From Gari tellinella (taxonomy: Eukaryota; Mollusca; Bivalvia; Cardiida; Psammobiidae): DNA of 64,000 nt. The stretch spans positions 48,916,216 through 48,980,215 of the forward strand of contig OV277868.1 in assembly GCA_922989275.2 (NCBI GenBank). Direction: 5' to 3'. Position numbers and translations under genes: made by a program. Every line of letters begins with the position of its first letter. Within the stretch, counting starts at the first letter, position 1. This document shows positions 23,846 through 34,387 of the stretch, piece by piece. The notes under the pieces are model-generated. The model made no database searches. It saw only the letters and a program-made list of their open reading frames with translations, and was not told the DNA's origin.

Positions 23846-24167
23846 CCAAGAATTAATTGTGGACTGATAGACAGAAAGATAAACAAACAAACAAAACACA
23901 AACAAACAAACAGACAGACCAAAAGTAATATGCCTCGAACTAAGTTGTGCTTGAGCATAAAATAGCAGACATCACTATCATTTCTGTTATGTATCTCAGT
24001 GACCTGAGTTCAGAGCTAGCTATGGGTCAGTTATGCAATAGGAGACGGTCTCAGAGAGAAATGACTATTATCATGCTGAACTGTTGTCTGCTCCAAATGT
24101 TTGTATGTGAAATATGTAAAAAATAAAAACTTATATTTTCTAACTATAAGAAAATATGTAAATGAGT

Positions 24168-24235
24168 GGCAAATAGTTTAGATCCAGATTAGATGCAGCA
24201 TTATGTGGCATCTGACCTGGATCCAAACTGTTTGC
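24168..24235. repeat. Family A palindrome (68 bp)
   Basis: Arms 'AAATAGTTTAGATCCAGAT' and 'CCTGGATCCAAACTGTTTGC' around 'GCAGCATTATGTGGCATC'. Second copy in the same insert; both share the flank 'GTAAATGAGTGGC'. Confidence 0.65.
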
Positions 24236-24814
24236 AAAAATGTTGCATTTAGTATAAGGGTAGCTTCTTAGCCTGGAAGATACAATGGGTCTGTATAAAA
24301 ACGGATCATTAGAGAGTTTTTACTGTCAGACCTGCATCAAAAAGCACTGATATGGCCAGGGTTGAGTCAAATTTGACCCTAGGGTTTTGATTTTTTACAA
24401 TTTTGAAAGTGATTTAGTAGAAGATACTATTCATGCATTATCTAAGGTGTGGGAACAGTGGTTTTTTACAAAAAACTTGTTTAAAATTTTTCACTTTTTT
24501 TAATAAATTTCAATAAGTAGTCCACCAATGAATTTTATTTTAACAATTTCTGTAGAGAAGCATCCAAGGAACACCGTCAGCAATTTAGTTTTTCCCTCAA
24601 ACTCGCGGTTTCAGAGGAGATGTCGCTTGAAGTAAATTTGAACGGACGGACGACAGGCGATCACAACAGCTCACCTTGAGCCTTCGGCTCAGGTGAGCTA
24701 AAAATGCTCAAGGGTGACAAAGTGGCACCCGATGGTTTTTTAATAAGAAACATATACCGAAGTAGAATCAGTCGAGAAAAAAAACTTAGGACGGCATTTC
24801 CAGGTCAAGTCAGC

Positions 24815-26147
24815 CCTCTGCCGGACAAATCTATGTCCCTGGCAGGGTCATTTTTTACCCAGGTGCACAAATCAAATGATATTGATAGCGGACACGTAGA
24901 TGATGCTTTGTGCTAAATATCTAAGCTCAGGGTACTAGGGTTTTAGACTCTAGAAGATTTTTTTAAAATATCTATTTTAGCTCTTGTGACCTAGATATTC
25001 AACAGACTGAAACCTTTTGGACAAAATACGTATAAGTCGTCTAGAAGTGTCACCATGCGGAATATCAAAGCTCTGGCCATATTAGTTTCAGAGGAGAAGA
25101 CGTTTTAAAATTTCACTTTATAACTCTTAGTCTCTATTTAAACTTTGACACAAAGGGCGGACCATTTTTGTCCCTAGGGGCATAATTTGAAAAAAATTGA
25201 TAGAGGACCTGTAGATGATGCTTTATGCCAAATATTTAAGCTTTTGCATTTGTAGATTCTGAGGAGAAGATTTTTGTAAGTTTTTATTGAAAAATTTATA
25301 GCTCCTGTGATCTAGATATTCAACAGACCGGAACCATTTGAAATAAATACCTACAGGTCATCAGAAGTGTCACCGTGCCGAATATCACAGCTCTGGCCAT
25401 ATTAGTTTCAGAGTAGATGTCTGAAATATTCACTACATGTATTTAACTCTATGTAAAACTGTGACCCCCGGGGCGGGCCAATTTTTACTCCAAGGGGCAT
25501 AATTTGAACAAACTTGATAGAGGTCCTGACGTTGATGCTAAGTGCCAAATATCTAAGCTCTGGTCCTTGTACTTTTTGACAAGAAGATTTTTTTATTTAA
25601 AAAATTTATTTTTAGCTACTGTGACCTAAATATGCAACAGACTGGAACCATTTATACTATATGTGTAAAGGACTGTCCGACATCATTCAAGAAGTGTCAC
25701 CATGCAGAATATCAAAGCTCTGGCCACATTAGTTTTAGATGAGAAGACGTTTGAAAATTTCACTATATAACTCTATGTAAAACGCTGACCTCGCAGGGTA
25801 GGGCCAATTTTGACCCCAGATGCATAATTTGAACACACTTGATATAGGACCTGTAGGTGATGCCACGAATGAATTATAATTCATTCGAGGTGATGTTATG
25901 TGCCAAATATCTAAACTCCGGCCCTTGTAGTTTTTGACAAGAAGATTTTTTTATGCTTTCCTGAGTTCAGCATTGTTTTTAATTCTTTGAACAAATTTGA
26001 AAGACCTTGACCCAAGGAACATTTCTGTAAAGTTTGGTTGAAATCTGTTCAGAGGTATAGGAGATGTCATTTGAAGCAATTGTTAAAGATGACGGACACA
26101 GGGCCATCCCAATAGCTCACCTTGAGCCTTTGGCTCAGGTAAGCTAA
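24815..26147 (+). mobile_element. Hairpin-ended element, family 1, 5'-truncated
   Basis: It lacks the AACAAGAG start but shows about four of the ~310-bp monomers ('TAGAGGACCTGTAGATGATG', 'ATTTTTAGCTCCTGTGACCT', 'AGAAGTGTCACCATGC', 'CTCTGGCCATATTAG') and ends with 'GACGGACACAGGGCCATCCC', the hairpin CTCACCTTGAGCC/TTGGCTCAGGTAAGC and TAAA. A 25-bp palindromic micro-insertion sits at 25863-25887. Noncoding. Confidence 0.75.
25863..25887. mobile_element. 25-bp palindromic micro-insertion with 8-bp direct flanks
   Basis: AGGTGATG occurs on both sides (25855-25862 and 25888-25895). Removing the 25 bp and one flank restores the phrase expected from other monomers of the family. The insert contains a perfect 22-bp palindrome at 25866-25887. 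It looks like a minimal foldback element or transposon footprint with an 8-bp target duplication. Confidence 0.6.
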
Positions 26148-26149
26148 AC

Positions 26150-26290
26150 ATATTAAGGTCAAGGTCAGTGATTTGAAAATGGTACTCGACACTCTTTCAT
26201 CCTAGGATTTATTCAAACACCAACATTGGCATTCCTACCTTAGGTAATATAGGAGATATGCTCTGGACAAAGGGTACAAACACAGATGCT
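26150..26290 (+). repeat. Unit of the ~145-bp dispersed repeat
   Basis: Contains 'TTTGAAAATGGTACTCGACA', 'TTGGCATTCCTACC' and 'GGAGATATGCTCTGGACAA', as in 3450-3800. Immediately follows the end of the hairpin-ended element. Confidence 0.5.
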
Positions 26291-26647
26291 CTGGACAAGG
26301 TTTTCACTGATGGACAGTTTGATTAATATATGCCACCAAAGCATGCTTTGAGGGCATAAAAAATCAGCATAGAAAAGATTTAAATCTTTTCCCACAGGTT
26401 TCCCTTTATGACAAAAGGGAAGAGCTGCACAACTAGCATCTGTGCCAGTATCATATATTCATATAAAAGGGAATAATTTAAGAAGACCAGGAACGAGTTG
26501 TTAGCTTCAACTTTAATATTTAATGTTGCACACAAAATACATACATTATGTAAGCATGATGCATAAATGATCACCAAAACATTCAAACCTTAATAACCTT
26601 GACTACTGGAACTTGCCTTTTAAGCCCAAAATACTCATATTTCAGAG

Positions 26648-26905
26648 TTATAGGGTAAAGCGACACTTAACTTTGAAATATGAGTAAGTCTCTTAAGAGA
26701 GCGCTGTTTAACAGACTAATATATATGCAGGTGCCATTTCTCCGGATTTTTCCTAAATCTTTGGATTTTTTTCTAGTACATGGTAGCTTAAAGCAGGCTG
26801 AAAGTAAAGCAGAATGCGCCTTAAGGCGCATTCTGCTTAACTTCCAGCCTGCTATAAGTAGTCACATGCTAACAAAACTAGAAATAGGCTATGGGGTAAA
26901 GAACG
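26648..26905 (-). mobile_element. Palindromic MITE, family B, reverse orientation
   Basis: The right end, read on the minus strand, matches 'CTTTACCCCATAGCCTATTT' of family B. The central palindrome (26785-26858) has arms 'AAAGTAAAGCAGAATGCGCC' and the complement, with a perfect GCGCCTTAAGGCGC core. Ends are decayed, so the limits are approximate. Confidence 0.65.
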
Positions 26906-28150
26906 ATTCGTAAAATTGCACTTGAAAAATGGCAGCCCTGTATAAGGTATATATAAGACACATACGTTGGTAAATACAATGGTCAAAATTACAGTAAAAT
27001 CTTTCTATTAAGACCACTAAATCAAAGGAAAATTGGTCGTACAGGTGATTACTTTTAGCAAGGTGACAGTAGAACAGAAAGCTCCAAAAGAAGGTCTATG
27101 TTTTACTTTCACCCTGCTTTAAGCAGTCACCTGCCTTTAAGGTAGCTTGATAGTTTCGATACTGCAAGCGGATTTTTCTTATTTATCATCATGATTTATA
27201 ATTTATTCCCCCATTTTATAGCTGAATGGTTTAAGTGGTACACATGTCACCACAAAATGTCTTTTTTAAAAAAATATTTTATTTTTTTACGATTTTATAA
27301 GACAAATTTAAAAAAAATTCAAACAGCGATTTCAAAGCCGTCTTAATTTGTAACGCCTTTAAAATTGCCCATAATACACTTCAGTAACATATCTAGGGAT
27401 CCGTGTCTCAGATTTTTAAAATGCCCCTTCCAACCATTATTATGTAACATCAAAGTTATTTTACCGTTTAAAGTCGATTTCTATTACGTAATGCTTTGCT
27501 GTAAACAGCTGGAGAACCGCATCAACATTCTGAGACATGGTTCACTAGAGAAGATAATACCCTTTCATCTGCTTTAAACCGCATGAAAATCGGACCCCTA
27601 CCGCGAACACAATCGTTGTCCAAATATGTTGCATGTTTGAAAATAAAGAGGTGCCGAAAACGTCAATTAACTGATAAGCGTGTCATTGTGACTGTCTGAC
27701 ACAGTGCGAATACCCCCGGGGTTCAACTATGTCCTTTTTGTTTCAGCCAATAAGAAGACACATATTTCATAAGCGATTTTCCTTAGCTCCACCCTTAATA
27801 AAATATACCAATCATAATTCAATAATGATTGTAACATGCGAAACCCATAAATCACGCAACTGAGCAGCTGGAGAACGCCTCCAGGTGGTCACATGGCTGG
27901 ACTACGGAGTGCTTAATGAGGTGTGATTTATTGATCAGATAGCCGTGTAATGCGTTTGGTTTGGTTTTGGAGATTTTGGTAAAATGTAGAACAGAATGTC
28001 GGCTATCAAAATCGGAAAAAAGGTTAAAAACACAATTTTTGCAGTTTTAAAGCTCTAAAGACACCTTAAACACCTAATATTTAACACAATTAAGTAGATC
28101 TAGTCATATTAATAGAGATTTTACTGCACATTAAAACCCTGATATTATAA
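26906..28150. other. AT-rich DNA with a mariner-like MITE fragment
   Basis: At 26990-27140 a fragment resembles the left end of the TA-flanked MITE at 94-257 ('ACAGTAAAATCTTTCTATTA'). The rest (27140-28150) has no supported gene. Short frames have no recognisable domain. Confidence 0.5.
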
Positions 28151-28310
28151 TGACTCCTCATCTGGGGCCCGTTTCATAATCCAGAACAGAGGGTTCCGAT
28201 TCGAGCTCTCTGATCAGGGTGACTTTAGTGTTTGTAATTTTACAAAATATTGTCAAAACATATCATACCGGTAATAGTCAAAAGTGAACTTAATTAACTT
28301 GATTGTACAT

Positions 28311-28532
28311 CTGGGGCCTGTTCAACAAAATCGGTTGCAAGTCAAAGCTTGAAACTAATTTTAATTTGTGATTTCTCTATCTAAACATGTCTTGTGACAT
28401 CTCTTTGGAATCGACTTTTCAAGATGATTCCAAAGAGATGTCACAAGACAGAATTAGATGGAGAAGTAAATAATAATTTAGACTTTTATAATCTGACTTT
28501 TGTCGTAAGAAGTGTTATGAAACAGGCCCCTG
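28311..28532. mobile_element. Foldback MITE, family C (GGGGCCTGTT ends)
   Basis: The ends CTGGGGCCTGTT and AACAGGCCCCTG are inverted. Inside, 'CTTGTGACATCTCTTTGGAA' and its complement form a long hairpin at about 28388-28448. The subterminal parts also pair loosely. A second copy is at 31266-31753 and an end fragment at 28164-28185. Confidence 0.7.
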
Positions 28533-28540
28533 AACTTTAA

Positions 28541-28799
28541 CCCTTTACACCATAGCCTGAATTTAGTTTTGAAGCCAGCTAGGTGAGCATTTAAAGTACA
28601 TAAAAGTAAAACAGACCACATTTTTAGGTGCATTCTGTTTTACTTTTATGTTCATCCAGGTTTAAGCTAACATCTGCTAGGATATAGAAACATTTTTTTT
28701 ATATTACATTGTTCATGACTGTATAAAGTGGAACTATTCTATTCAGTGGAGGAGTCAATTAAAGGCTTACAAATGTGTACCTACATATGGAGTAATGGG
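28541..28799. mobile_element. Palindromic MITE, family B, with TTAA flanks
   Basis: TTAA is present on both sides (28537-28540 and 28800-28803). Ends CCCTTTACACCATAGCCTGA and ...AGTAATGGG. The central palindrome is imperfect ('AAAAGTAAAACAGA' ... 'TCTGTTTTACTTTT'). TTAA duplication with CCC ends fits piggyBac-type MITEs. Confidence 0.7.
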
Positions 28800-28831
28800 T
28801 TAACGGATCATTAAGTTAAACAAGACATTAC

Positions 28832-29045
28832 ACTACTCTTTCAACACTGAAATCCCAGTACTGAATACCTTTTCCAACAGTTTATGTATCTCAGGCCCTG
28901 CTAATTCTGGGGCCTGATTGGAAGTCAAAACTGTTTTTCCTTTAGATCTGTCTTAATTGTTTCTGTCAATCGGGTATGTAAATAAAATAATCCTTTAAAT
29001 TTCAAACGTTTCAGCAAATAATAGTTACTCAGTGTTGAAAGAGTT
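28832..29045. repeat. 15-bp inverted pair before the minisatellite
   Basis: CTCTTTCAACACTGA (about 28836-28850) and TCAGTGTTGAAAGAG (about 29029-29043) are perfect inverted copies 180 bp apart, directly left of the minisatellite array. They may be ends of a small element or the left terminus of an element that carries the array. Confidence 0.5.
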
Positions 29046-29059
29046 TACAACTTTAACAT

Positions 29060-31225
29060 ACAATAACATGAACATAAGAAGCTTTCTTAATTACTACAAC
29101 TTATATTGACAATAAAATGAGCATAAGAAGCTTTCTTAATTACTGCAACTTATATTGACAACAACATGAACATAAGAAGCTTTCTTAATTATTACAAACT
29201 TATATTGTCAATAACATGAACATAAGAAGCTTTCTTAATTACTGCAACTTATATTGACAACAACGTGAACATAAGAAGCTTTCCCAATTATTACAAACTT
29301 ATATTGTCAATAACATGAACATAAGAAGCTTTCTTAATTACTACAACTTATTGACAATAACATGAACATAAGAAGCTTTTTTAATTACTGCAACTTATAT
29401 TGACAACAACATGAACATAAGAAGCTTTCCCAATTATTACAAACTTATATTGTCAATAACATGAACATAAGAAGCTTTCTTAATTACTGCAACATATATT
29501 GACAACAACATGAACATAAGAAGCTTTCCCAATTATTACAAACTTATATTGTCAATAACATGAACATAAGAAGCTTTCTTAATTACTACAACTTATATTG
29601 ACAATAACATGAACATAAGAAGCTTTCCCAATTATTACAAACTTATATTGTCAATAACATGAACATAAGAAGCTTTCTTAATTACTGCAACATATATTGA
29701 CAACAACATGAACATAAGAAGCTTTCCCAATTATTACAAACTTATATTGTCAATAACATGAACATAAGAAGCTTTCTTAATTACTGCAACATATATTGAC
29801 AACAACATGAACATAAGAAGCTTTCCTAATTATTACAAACTTATATTGTCAATAAAATGAGCATAAGAAGCTTTCTTAATTACTGCAACATATATTGACA
29901 ACAACATGAACATAAGAAGCTTTCCCAATTATAACAAACTTATATTGTCAATAACATGAACATAAGAAGCTTTCTTAATTACTACAACTTATATTGACAA
30001 TAACATGAACATAAGAAGCTTTCTTAATTATTACAACTTATATTGACAATAACATGAACATAAGATGCTTTCCTAATTATTACAAACTTATATTGTCAAT
30101 AACATCACCATAAGAAGCTATCGTCATTATTACAAACTTATATTGTCTATAACATGAACATAAGAAGCTTTCCCAATTATTACAAACTTATATTGCCAAT
30201 AACATCAACATAGGAAGCTTTCCTAATTATTACACTTATATTGTCAATAACATCAACATAGGAAGCTCAGATTCCCAATCATTACAAACTTATATTGTCA
30301 ATAACATCAATATAAGAAGCTATCCTAATTATTACAAACTTATATTGCCAATAACATTACATAGGAAGCTTTCCTAATTATTACAAACTTATATTGTCAA
30401 TAACATCAACATAGGAAGCTTTCCCAATTATTACAAACTTATATTGTCAATAACATGAACATAGGAAGCTTTCCTAATTATTACAAACTTATATTGTCAA
30501 TAACATCAACATAGGAAGCTTTCCTAATTATTACAAACTTATATTGTCAATAACATCAACATAGGAAGCTCAGATTCCCAATCATTACAAACTTATATTG
30601 TCAATAACATCAATATAAGAAGCTATCCTAATTATTACAGACTTATATTGTCAATAACATCAACATAGGAAGCTCAGATTCCCAATCATTACAAACTTAT
30701 ATTGTCAATAACATCAATATAAGAAGCTATCCTAATTATTAGACTTATATTGTCAATAACATCAACATAGGAAGCTTTCCTAATTATTACAAACTTATAT
30801 TGTCAATAACATCAACATAGGAAGCTTTCCCAATTATTACAAACTTATATTGTCAATAACATCAATATAAGAAGCTTTCCCAATTATTACAAACTTATAT
30901 TATCAATAACATCAATATAAGAAGCTATCCTAATCATTACAGACTTATATTGTCAATAACATCAACATAAGAAGCTCTCCCAATTATAACAAACTTATTT
31001 TGTCAATAACATCAACATAAGAAGCTTTCCTAATTATTACAGACTTATATTGTCAACAACATCAACATAAGCATTATTTCCAACTATTACAAACTTTTGT
31101 TGTCATTAACACGAAGATTATAACGAGCTTTCCTAATTATTACAAACTTATATTGTCAATAGCAAACTTTCCTAATTAAATTGTCATTAACATGAACATA
31201 AGAAGCTTTCTTATTATTATAAACT
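29060..31225 (+). repeat. Minisatellite, 49-50 bp unit, about 43 copies
   Basis: The unit can be written as ACATAAGAAGCTTTC, TTAATTATTACAAAC and TTATATTGTCAATA in order. 'ATAAGAAGC' recurs every 49-50 bp. From about 29160 to 29990 alternate units differ in the same way (ATTACTGCAAC...GACAACAACATG versus ATTATTACAAAC...GTCAATAACATG), a ~99-bp higher-order period. From about 30180 units switch to 'AACATCAACATAGGAAGC', and a variant with 'GAAGCTCAGATTCCCAATC' recurs three times (about 30257, 30570, 30670). The right end (31070-31225) is degenerate. Confidence 0.95.
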
Positions 31226-31265
31226 TATGTTGTAAGACTGACTAGATGATGACATATCTGAAATC

Positions 31266-31753
31266 TTAGGCCCGTTTTTAAAAAAAACTTTGTACGATAA
31301 ATGTTGTCTTAACTCTTTGAACCCTAGTCACGCATATAAGCGTCCTTTGCAAACAATGTAAATGTGATGAATACACTTGTCCTGTGCAAACAGTGAATAC
31401 CCAGATCAGAGAGCTCCGAAAGGAGCCCTGATCTGGGTCTTCACTGTTTGTCTTAATGCCAAACATTGACAAAATCAACCCTTAAAAGTCAGAAATGGAC
31501 TAGACTAAAACAGAAACTGGAATTGTCCATTTAAAGTTTCAGGGAGGAAAGAGTTAAGTCAGATTATAAAAGTCTCAATTATTATTTATTTCTCCATCTA
31601 ATCCTGTCTTGTGACATCTCTTTGGAATGGTCTTTTCAAGACCATTCCAAAGAGATGTCATGAGACAGGATTGGATTCAGAAATTAAATGTATTTCAAAG
31701 TTTTTACTTACAACCGTTTTTGTCATACAAAGTTTTATGAAACCGACCCCAGA
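31266..31753. mobile_element. Foldback MITE, family C, with nested family A MITE
   Basis: Ends TAGGCCCGTTTTTA and ATGAAACCGACCCCAG match family C. The core hairpin is at about 31600-31675 ('TTGTGACATCTCTTTGGAAT' and its complement, nearly perfect). A 241-bp element with TTAA flanks is inserted at 31313-31553. Confidence 0.7.
31313..31553. mobile_element. Palindromic MITE, family A, with TTAA target duplication
   Basis: TTAA lies at 31309-31312 and 31554-31557; between them is 241 bp starting CTCTTTGAACCC and ending GGGAGGAAAGAG. It contains the family A palindrome at 31386-31450 with arms 'CAAACAGTGAATACCCAGAT' and its complement. The interrupted host MITE reads through once the insert and one TTAA are removed, so both ends are exact. 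This copy defines family A as TTAA-specific. Confidence 0.85.
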
Positions 31754-32130
31754 TTTCCACAGCTCCAGATAAGGCGAATATTTCCAATAATAACATTCAG
31801 ATGTTCTTTTCTTACTTTAAAAGTTTCCAAAAACGTTTTATAAAATAGAGTCATGGTGTCAAACAGTTTAGATCCTTATGAGAAGCTGCATTACACGGCG
31901 TCTCATCTGAATCCATATGGAGAGGCATTAAAAAGCGTATCTATGGGGTAACTGTAATATTGGGTTAAAGCATATGACGTCATGGCAGTGAAGGGGTTAG
32001 ATATGACTGCATGAGGCTGGTTGTGGTTTGTGCCACACATATCCTACTGCACTGTATTTCTCACCTTGTTTGTGATTACAATTTAACTTTTTCAACAACA
32101 TGGACCTGTTGTAAATATACTCATTACATT
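31754..32130. other. Spacer with a partial family A palindrome
   Basis: A half-preserved family A hairpin lies at 31860-31919 ('AAACAGTTTAGATCC', 'GCTGCATTACACGGC', 'TCTCATCTGAATCC'). Nothing else recognised. Confidence 0.55.
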
Positions 32131-32132
32131 TC

Positions 32133-32199
32133 CAAACAGTGTAGACCCAGATCAAAGGGTTCCTATAGGAGCCCTGTGATCTGGGACTACACTGTTTGC
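32133..32199. repeat. Family A palindrome (67 bp)
   Basis: Arms 'CAAACAGTGTAGACCCAGAT' and 'ATCTGGGACTACACTGTTTG' around 'CAAAGGGTTCCTATAGGAGC'. One of the better preserved copies. Confidence 0.75.
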
Positions 32200-33110
32200 T
32201 ATTTCAAAGCAGTATTTATTAAAACAACCCAGAATTCCAAATACTGGTTCCCATTTTGGTAATTGAAATGATCCACAAAGGAACCTAATATCCTAAGTTA
32301 AACACATTTGTAAATTGAAATAATGTAATTGCTATAGGAGAATTAAATGCATGCAATAATCAATTATCTTTTCCAAATTTGAACACTGGAGTTTTAAGAT
32401 TTTGTCTCTGTAAACCTCATGTGACCTTGACCTCTAAAAGACCTTGACCTTAGTCATAACTAAACCTGTAGTGAGCACAAGTACTTCTCATGTTGAGTAC
32501 ACATGTAAAATATGAAGTCTATAGCGCATGTAGTTCCAAAGTTGTTGTTTGAAAAAATAATTAAATCTGCTATTGGGGGGTGTTTCGAAATACCATGGCT
32601 AATCTACCTGCGGTATTTTGACCCGCGGGTCAAAATCAAAATACCGCTATGGTATGCTACGCTATGCTCTAAGGGGTGTTACAATGGGTGCAATTGAACA
32701 TTAAAGATAAAACATTATTTTACCTTTATCTAAGAACATTACATTGTAAAATTCAATGGATTTGAAAATTTTGGTGAATTCTCAGAATTTTCACATTTTG
32801 ATAATTGACCTGAAGAATTGTACATTTTTTAGAATCTGTAAAGTTACCCTTTGGCCAAAACATCTCCAAATTTGGAAGAAATCAAACAAAAATACTGGAA
32901 GTTATGTGTTGAGAAATGATAAGGTCAATGCATTGGTACCTATGGAGATTTTAACATTGGTGCTTAGCAAACTTGAGTGTCAAATAAAACAAATGAAAGT
33001 GTCATTATCACAAAAGAAGAAAAAATAGAAAATCGGTGTCGTTAAAATTCTACGCTGGAACGACTCCAGGGGAAAATGAAACTGATGACAGATGAGCGTC
33101 AAAGTAAATA
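32200..33110. other. Intergenic DNA with a small perfect palindrome
   Basis: At 32611-32648 ATTTTGACCCGCGGGTCAAAAT is nested between two copies of GCGGTATTTTG/CAAAATACCGC, forming a strong hairpin within a region that also has TACCATGG and CTATGGTA as outer arms. A 90-codon open frame at 32756-33028 is low-complexity and AT-rich with no recognised domain; I do not call it a gene. Confidence 0.45.
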
Positions 33111-33470
33111 AACAAGAGGGCCAGAATGGCCCTTAATGATCGCTTACCTGACCATGGTGACACTAAGCTTGGTCAAGTGATTTCAAACAAGAAGATTTTT
33201 GAAGTTTTCATTGAAATAATGTATTTTTAGCTCAGGTGACCCAGATATGCAACAGGCCAGAAACTAGGACCTCTGGAAGTTACCTCATGCCAAATATCAA
33301 AGCTCTGGCCATATTGGTTTCAGAGAATAAGATGTTTGAACATTTCACTATATAAATATATGTAAAACAGTGACCCCGGGACAGGGCCAATTTTAACCCC
33401 AGGGGCAAAATTTGAACAATCTTGATAAAGGACCTATAGATGATGATACCTGCCAAATATCTATTCTCTC
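33111..33470 (+). mobile_element. Hairpin-ended element, family 1, 5' fragment
   Basis: Starts ACAAGAGGGCCAGAATGGCC (5' palindrome GGGCC..GGCCC), then 'CGCTTACCTGACCATGGTGA' and one monomer, ending near 33470 without a 3' hairpin. Very close to the start of the copy at 49559. Confidence 0.75.
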
Positions 33471-33564
33471 TTTTATTATCGGAATTTACCGTTGTAGTCT
33501 GCCGGTATTTTCTCAACATATTAATGGACATTTTGACAGAAGAAATTAAGATAATGAAGAGTGA

Positions 33565-33630
33565 CAAACAGCTTGAATCCAAATCAGACGCCGCTTTACG
33601 CAGCGTCCGATCCGGATTCAAGCTGTTTGC
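33565..33630. repeat. Family A palindrome (66 bp)
   Basis: Arms 'CAAACAGCTTGAATCCAAAT' and 'ATCCGGATTCAAGCTGTTTG' around 'CAGACGCCGCTTTACGCAGC'. Well preserved. Confidence 0.75.
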
Positions 33631-33940
33631 AAATGTTAACCATGTCTTAATTTATCCTCCTATAACAATTCTCTGTGAACAACACACTCAATCTTTGTCT
33701 TCCATTGGGTGTTGTTGTAGAGAGGGAGCACTGTATATACCAATTGCACATGGCTATTGGTGCACGCATAAATTGTGTTTCTTCCAGTTGAAAGTATCGG
33801 ACAATAACGATATAATACGGAACTATATACATATCAACCCCTAAAATCAAAAGTAAATTAGTTTATCTTTGCCAAAGGTTAGCTCCGCCCTGCCAGTTGA
33901 ATAAAATCGGCCTATAACACATCTGACATTTGTAATGAAC

Positions 33941-34387
33941 AAACAATGATCAATCTACAGAAGGCACTGAGTCTGATTATGGAGCTACCATTACTGATAG
34001 CAACTGTGAGCAAAATGGTTGGTCTGATTATAACAGCAGTGTGACAGCAATCTCTGTAGTCCCAGAAACTGTTAACCCTTTACCCCATAGCCTGTTTCTA
34101 ATTTTGAAGACATAAAACCACTTAAAGCAGGTTGAAAGTAAAGCAGAATGCGCCTTAAGGCGCATTCTGCTTTACTTTCAGCCTGCTTTAAGCTACCATC
34201 TGCTAGAATATAGAAACTATTTCTTATCATACATATTCTTAACTGTATAAATTGAAACTATTTTCTTCAGTGAAGGAATAAATTTAAGGCGTAAAAAGGC
34301 GTATTTATAGGGTAATGGGTTACTGACAGCAATCTAATAGATATCCTTGCTTCTTGTCAATTCGCCACCTAAGCAAAACTTCCGTCA
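33941..34387 (+). pseudogene. Possible coding remnant interrupted by a MITE
   Basis: From about 33944 a short acidic, Ser/Thr-rich frame runs to the MITE at 34076 ('STEGTESDYGATITDSN', 'NGWSDYNSSVTA'). If the MITE and one TTA(A/C) are removed, the frame reads on through 'VTDSNLIDILASCQFAT' to a stop at about 34371. There is no start codon and no domain I recognise. It could be a host exon (an AG precedes the stretch) or an old transposon piece. Confidence 0.3.
34076..34318. mobile_element. Palindromic MITE, family B
   Basis: TTAA at 34072-34075 precedes CCCTTTACCCCATAGCCTG; the right end is AGGGTAATGGG followed by TTAC. The central palindrome (34121-34192) is nearly perfect: arms 'AAAGTAAAGCAGAATGCGCC' and its complement around the centre TTAA. 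Noncoding; the best preserved family B copy. Confidence 0.8.

Larger units (their letters stand above)
22842..24702 (+). mobile_element. Hairpin-ended element, family 1, with secondary insert
   Basis: Inserted in a monomer of the 183-bp array, so both ends are well placed. The 5' end is AACAAGAGCCCCATGGGGC (containing the palindrome GCCCCATGGGGC), followed by CGCTCACCTGAG. The 3' end is a hairpin: GCTCACCTTGAGCC, loop TTC, GGCTCAGGTGAGC, then TAAAA. The 5' GCTCACCTGAG and 3' CTCAGGTGAGC are inverted copies. The interior has ~310-bp monomers with 'CAAATATCTAAG', 'AGGACCTGTAGATGATGCTA' and 'CACCATGCC'. From 23645 to about 24340 unrelated MITE pieces, including two family A palindromes and an (AAAC)n run at 23880-23915, interrupt it. 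No protein is encoded. Confidence 0.8.

Noticed and set aside
22842..24702. Canonical Helitron
   Set aside because: There is a 3' hairpin, but the CTAA lies at its edge instead of about ten bases downstream, the 5' end is not TC, and no A|T insertion is clear. Kept only as a possible distant relation.
29060..31225. CRISPR array
   Set aside because: Units are contiguous 49-50 bp repeats with no unique spacers, in a eukaryotic repeat-rich context.
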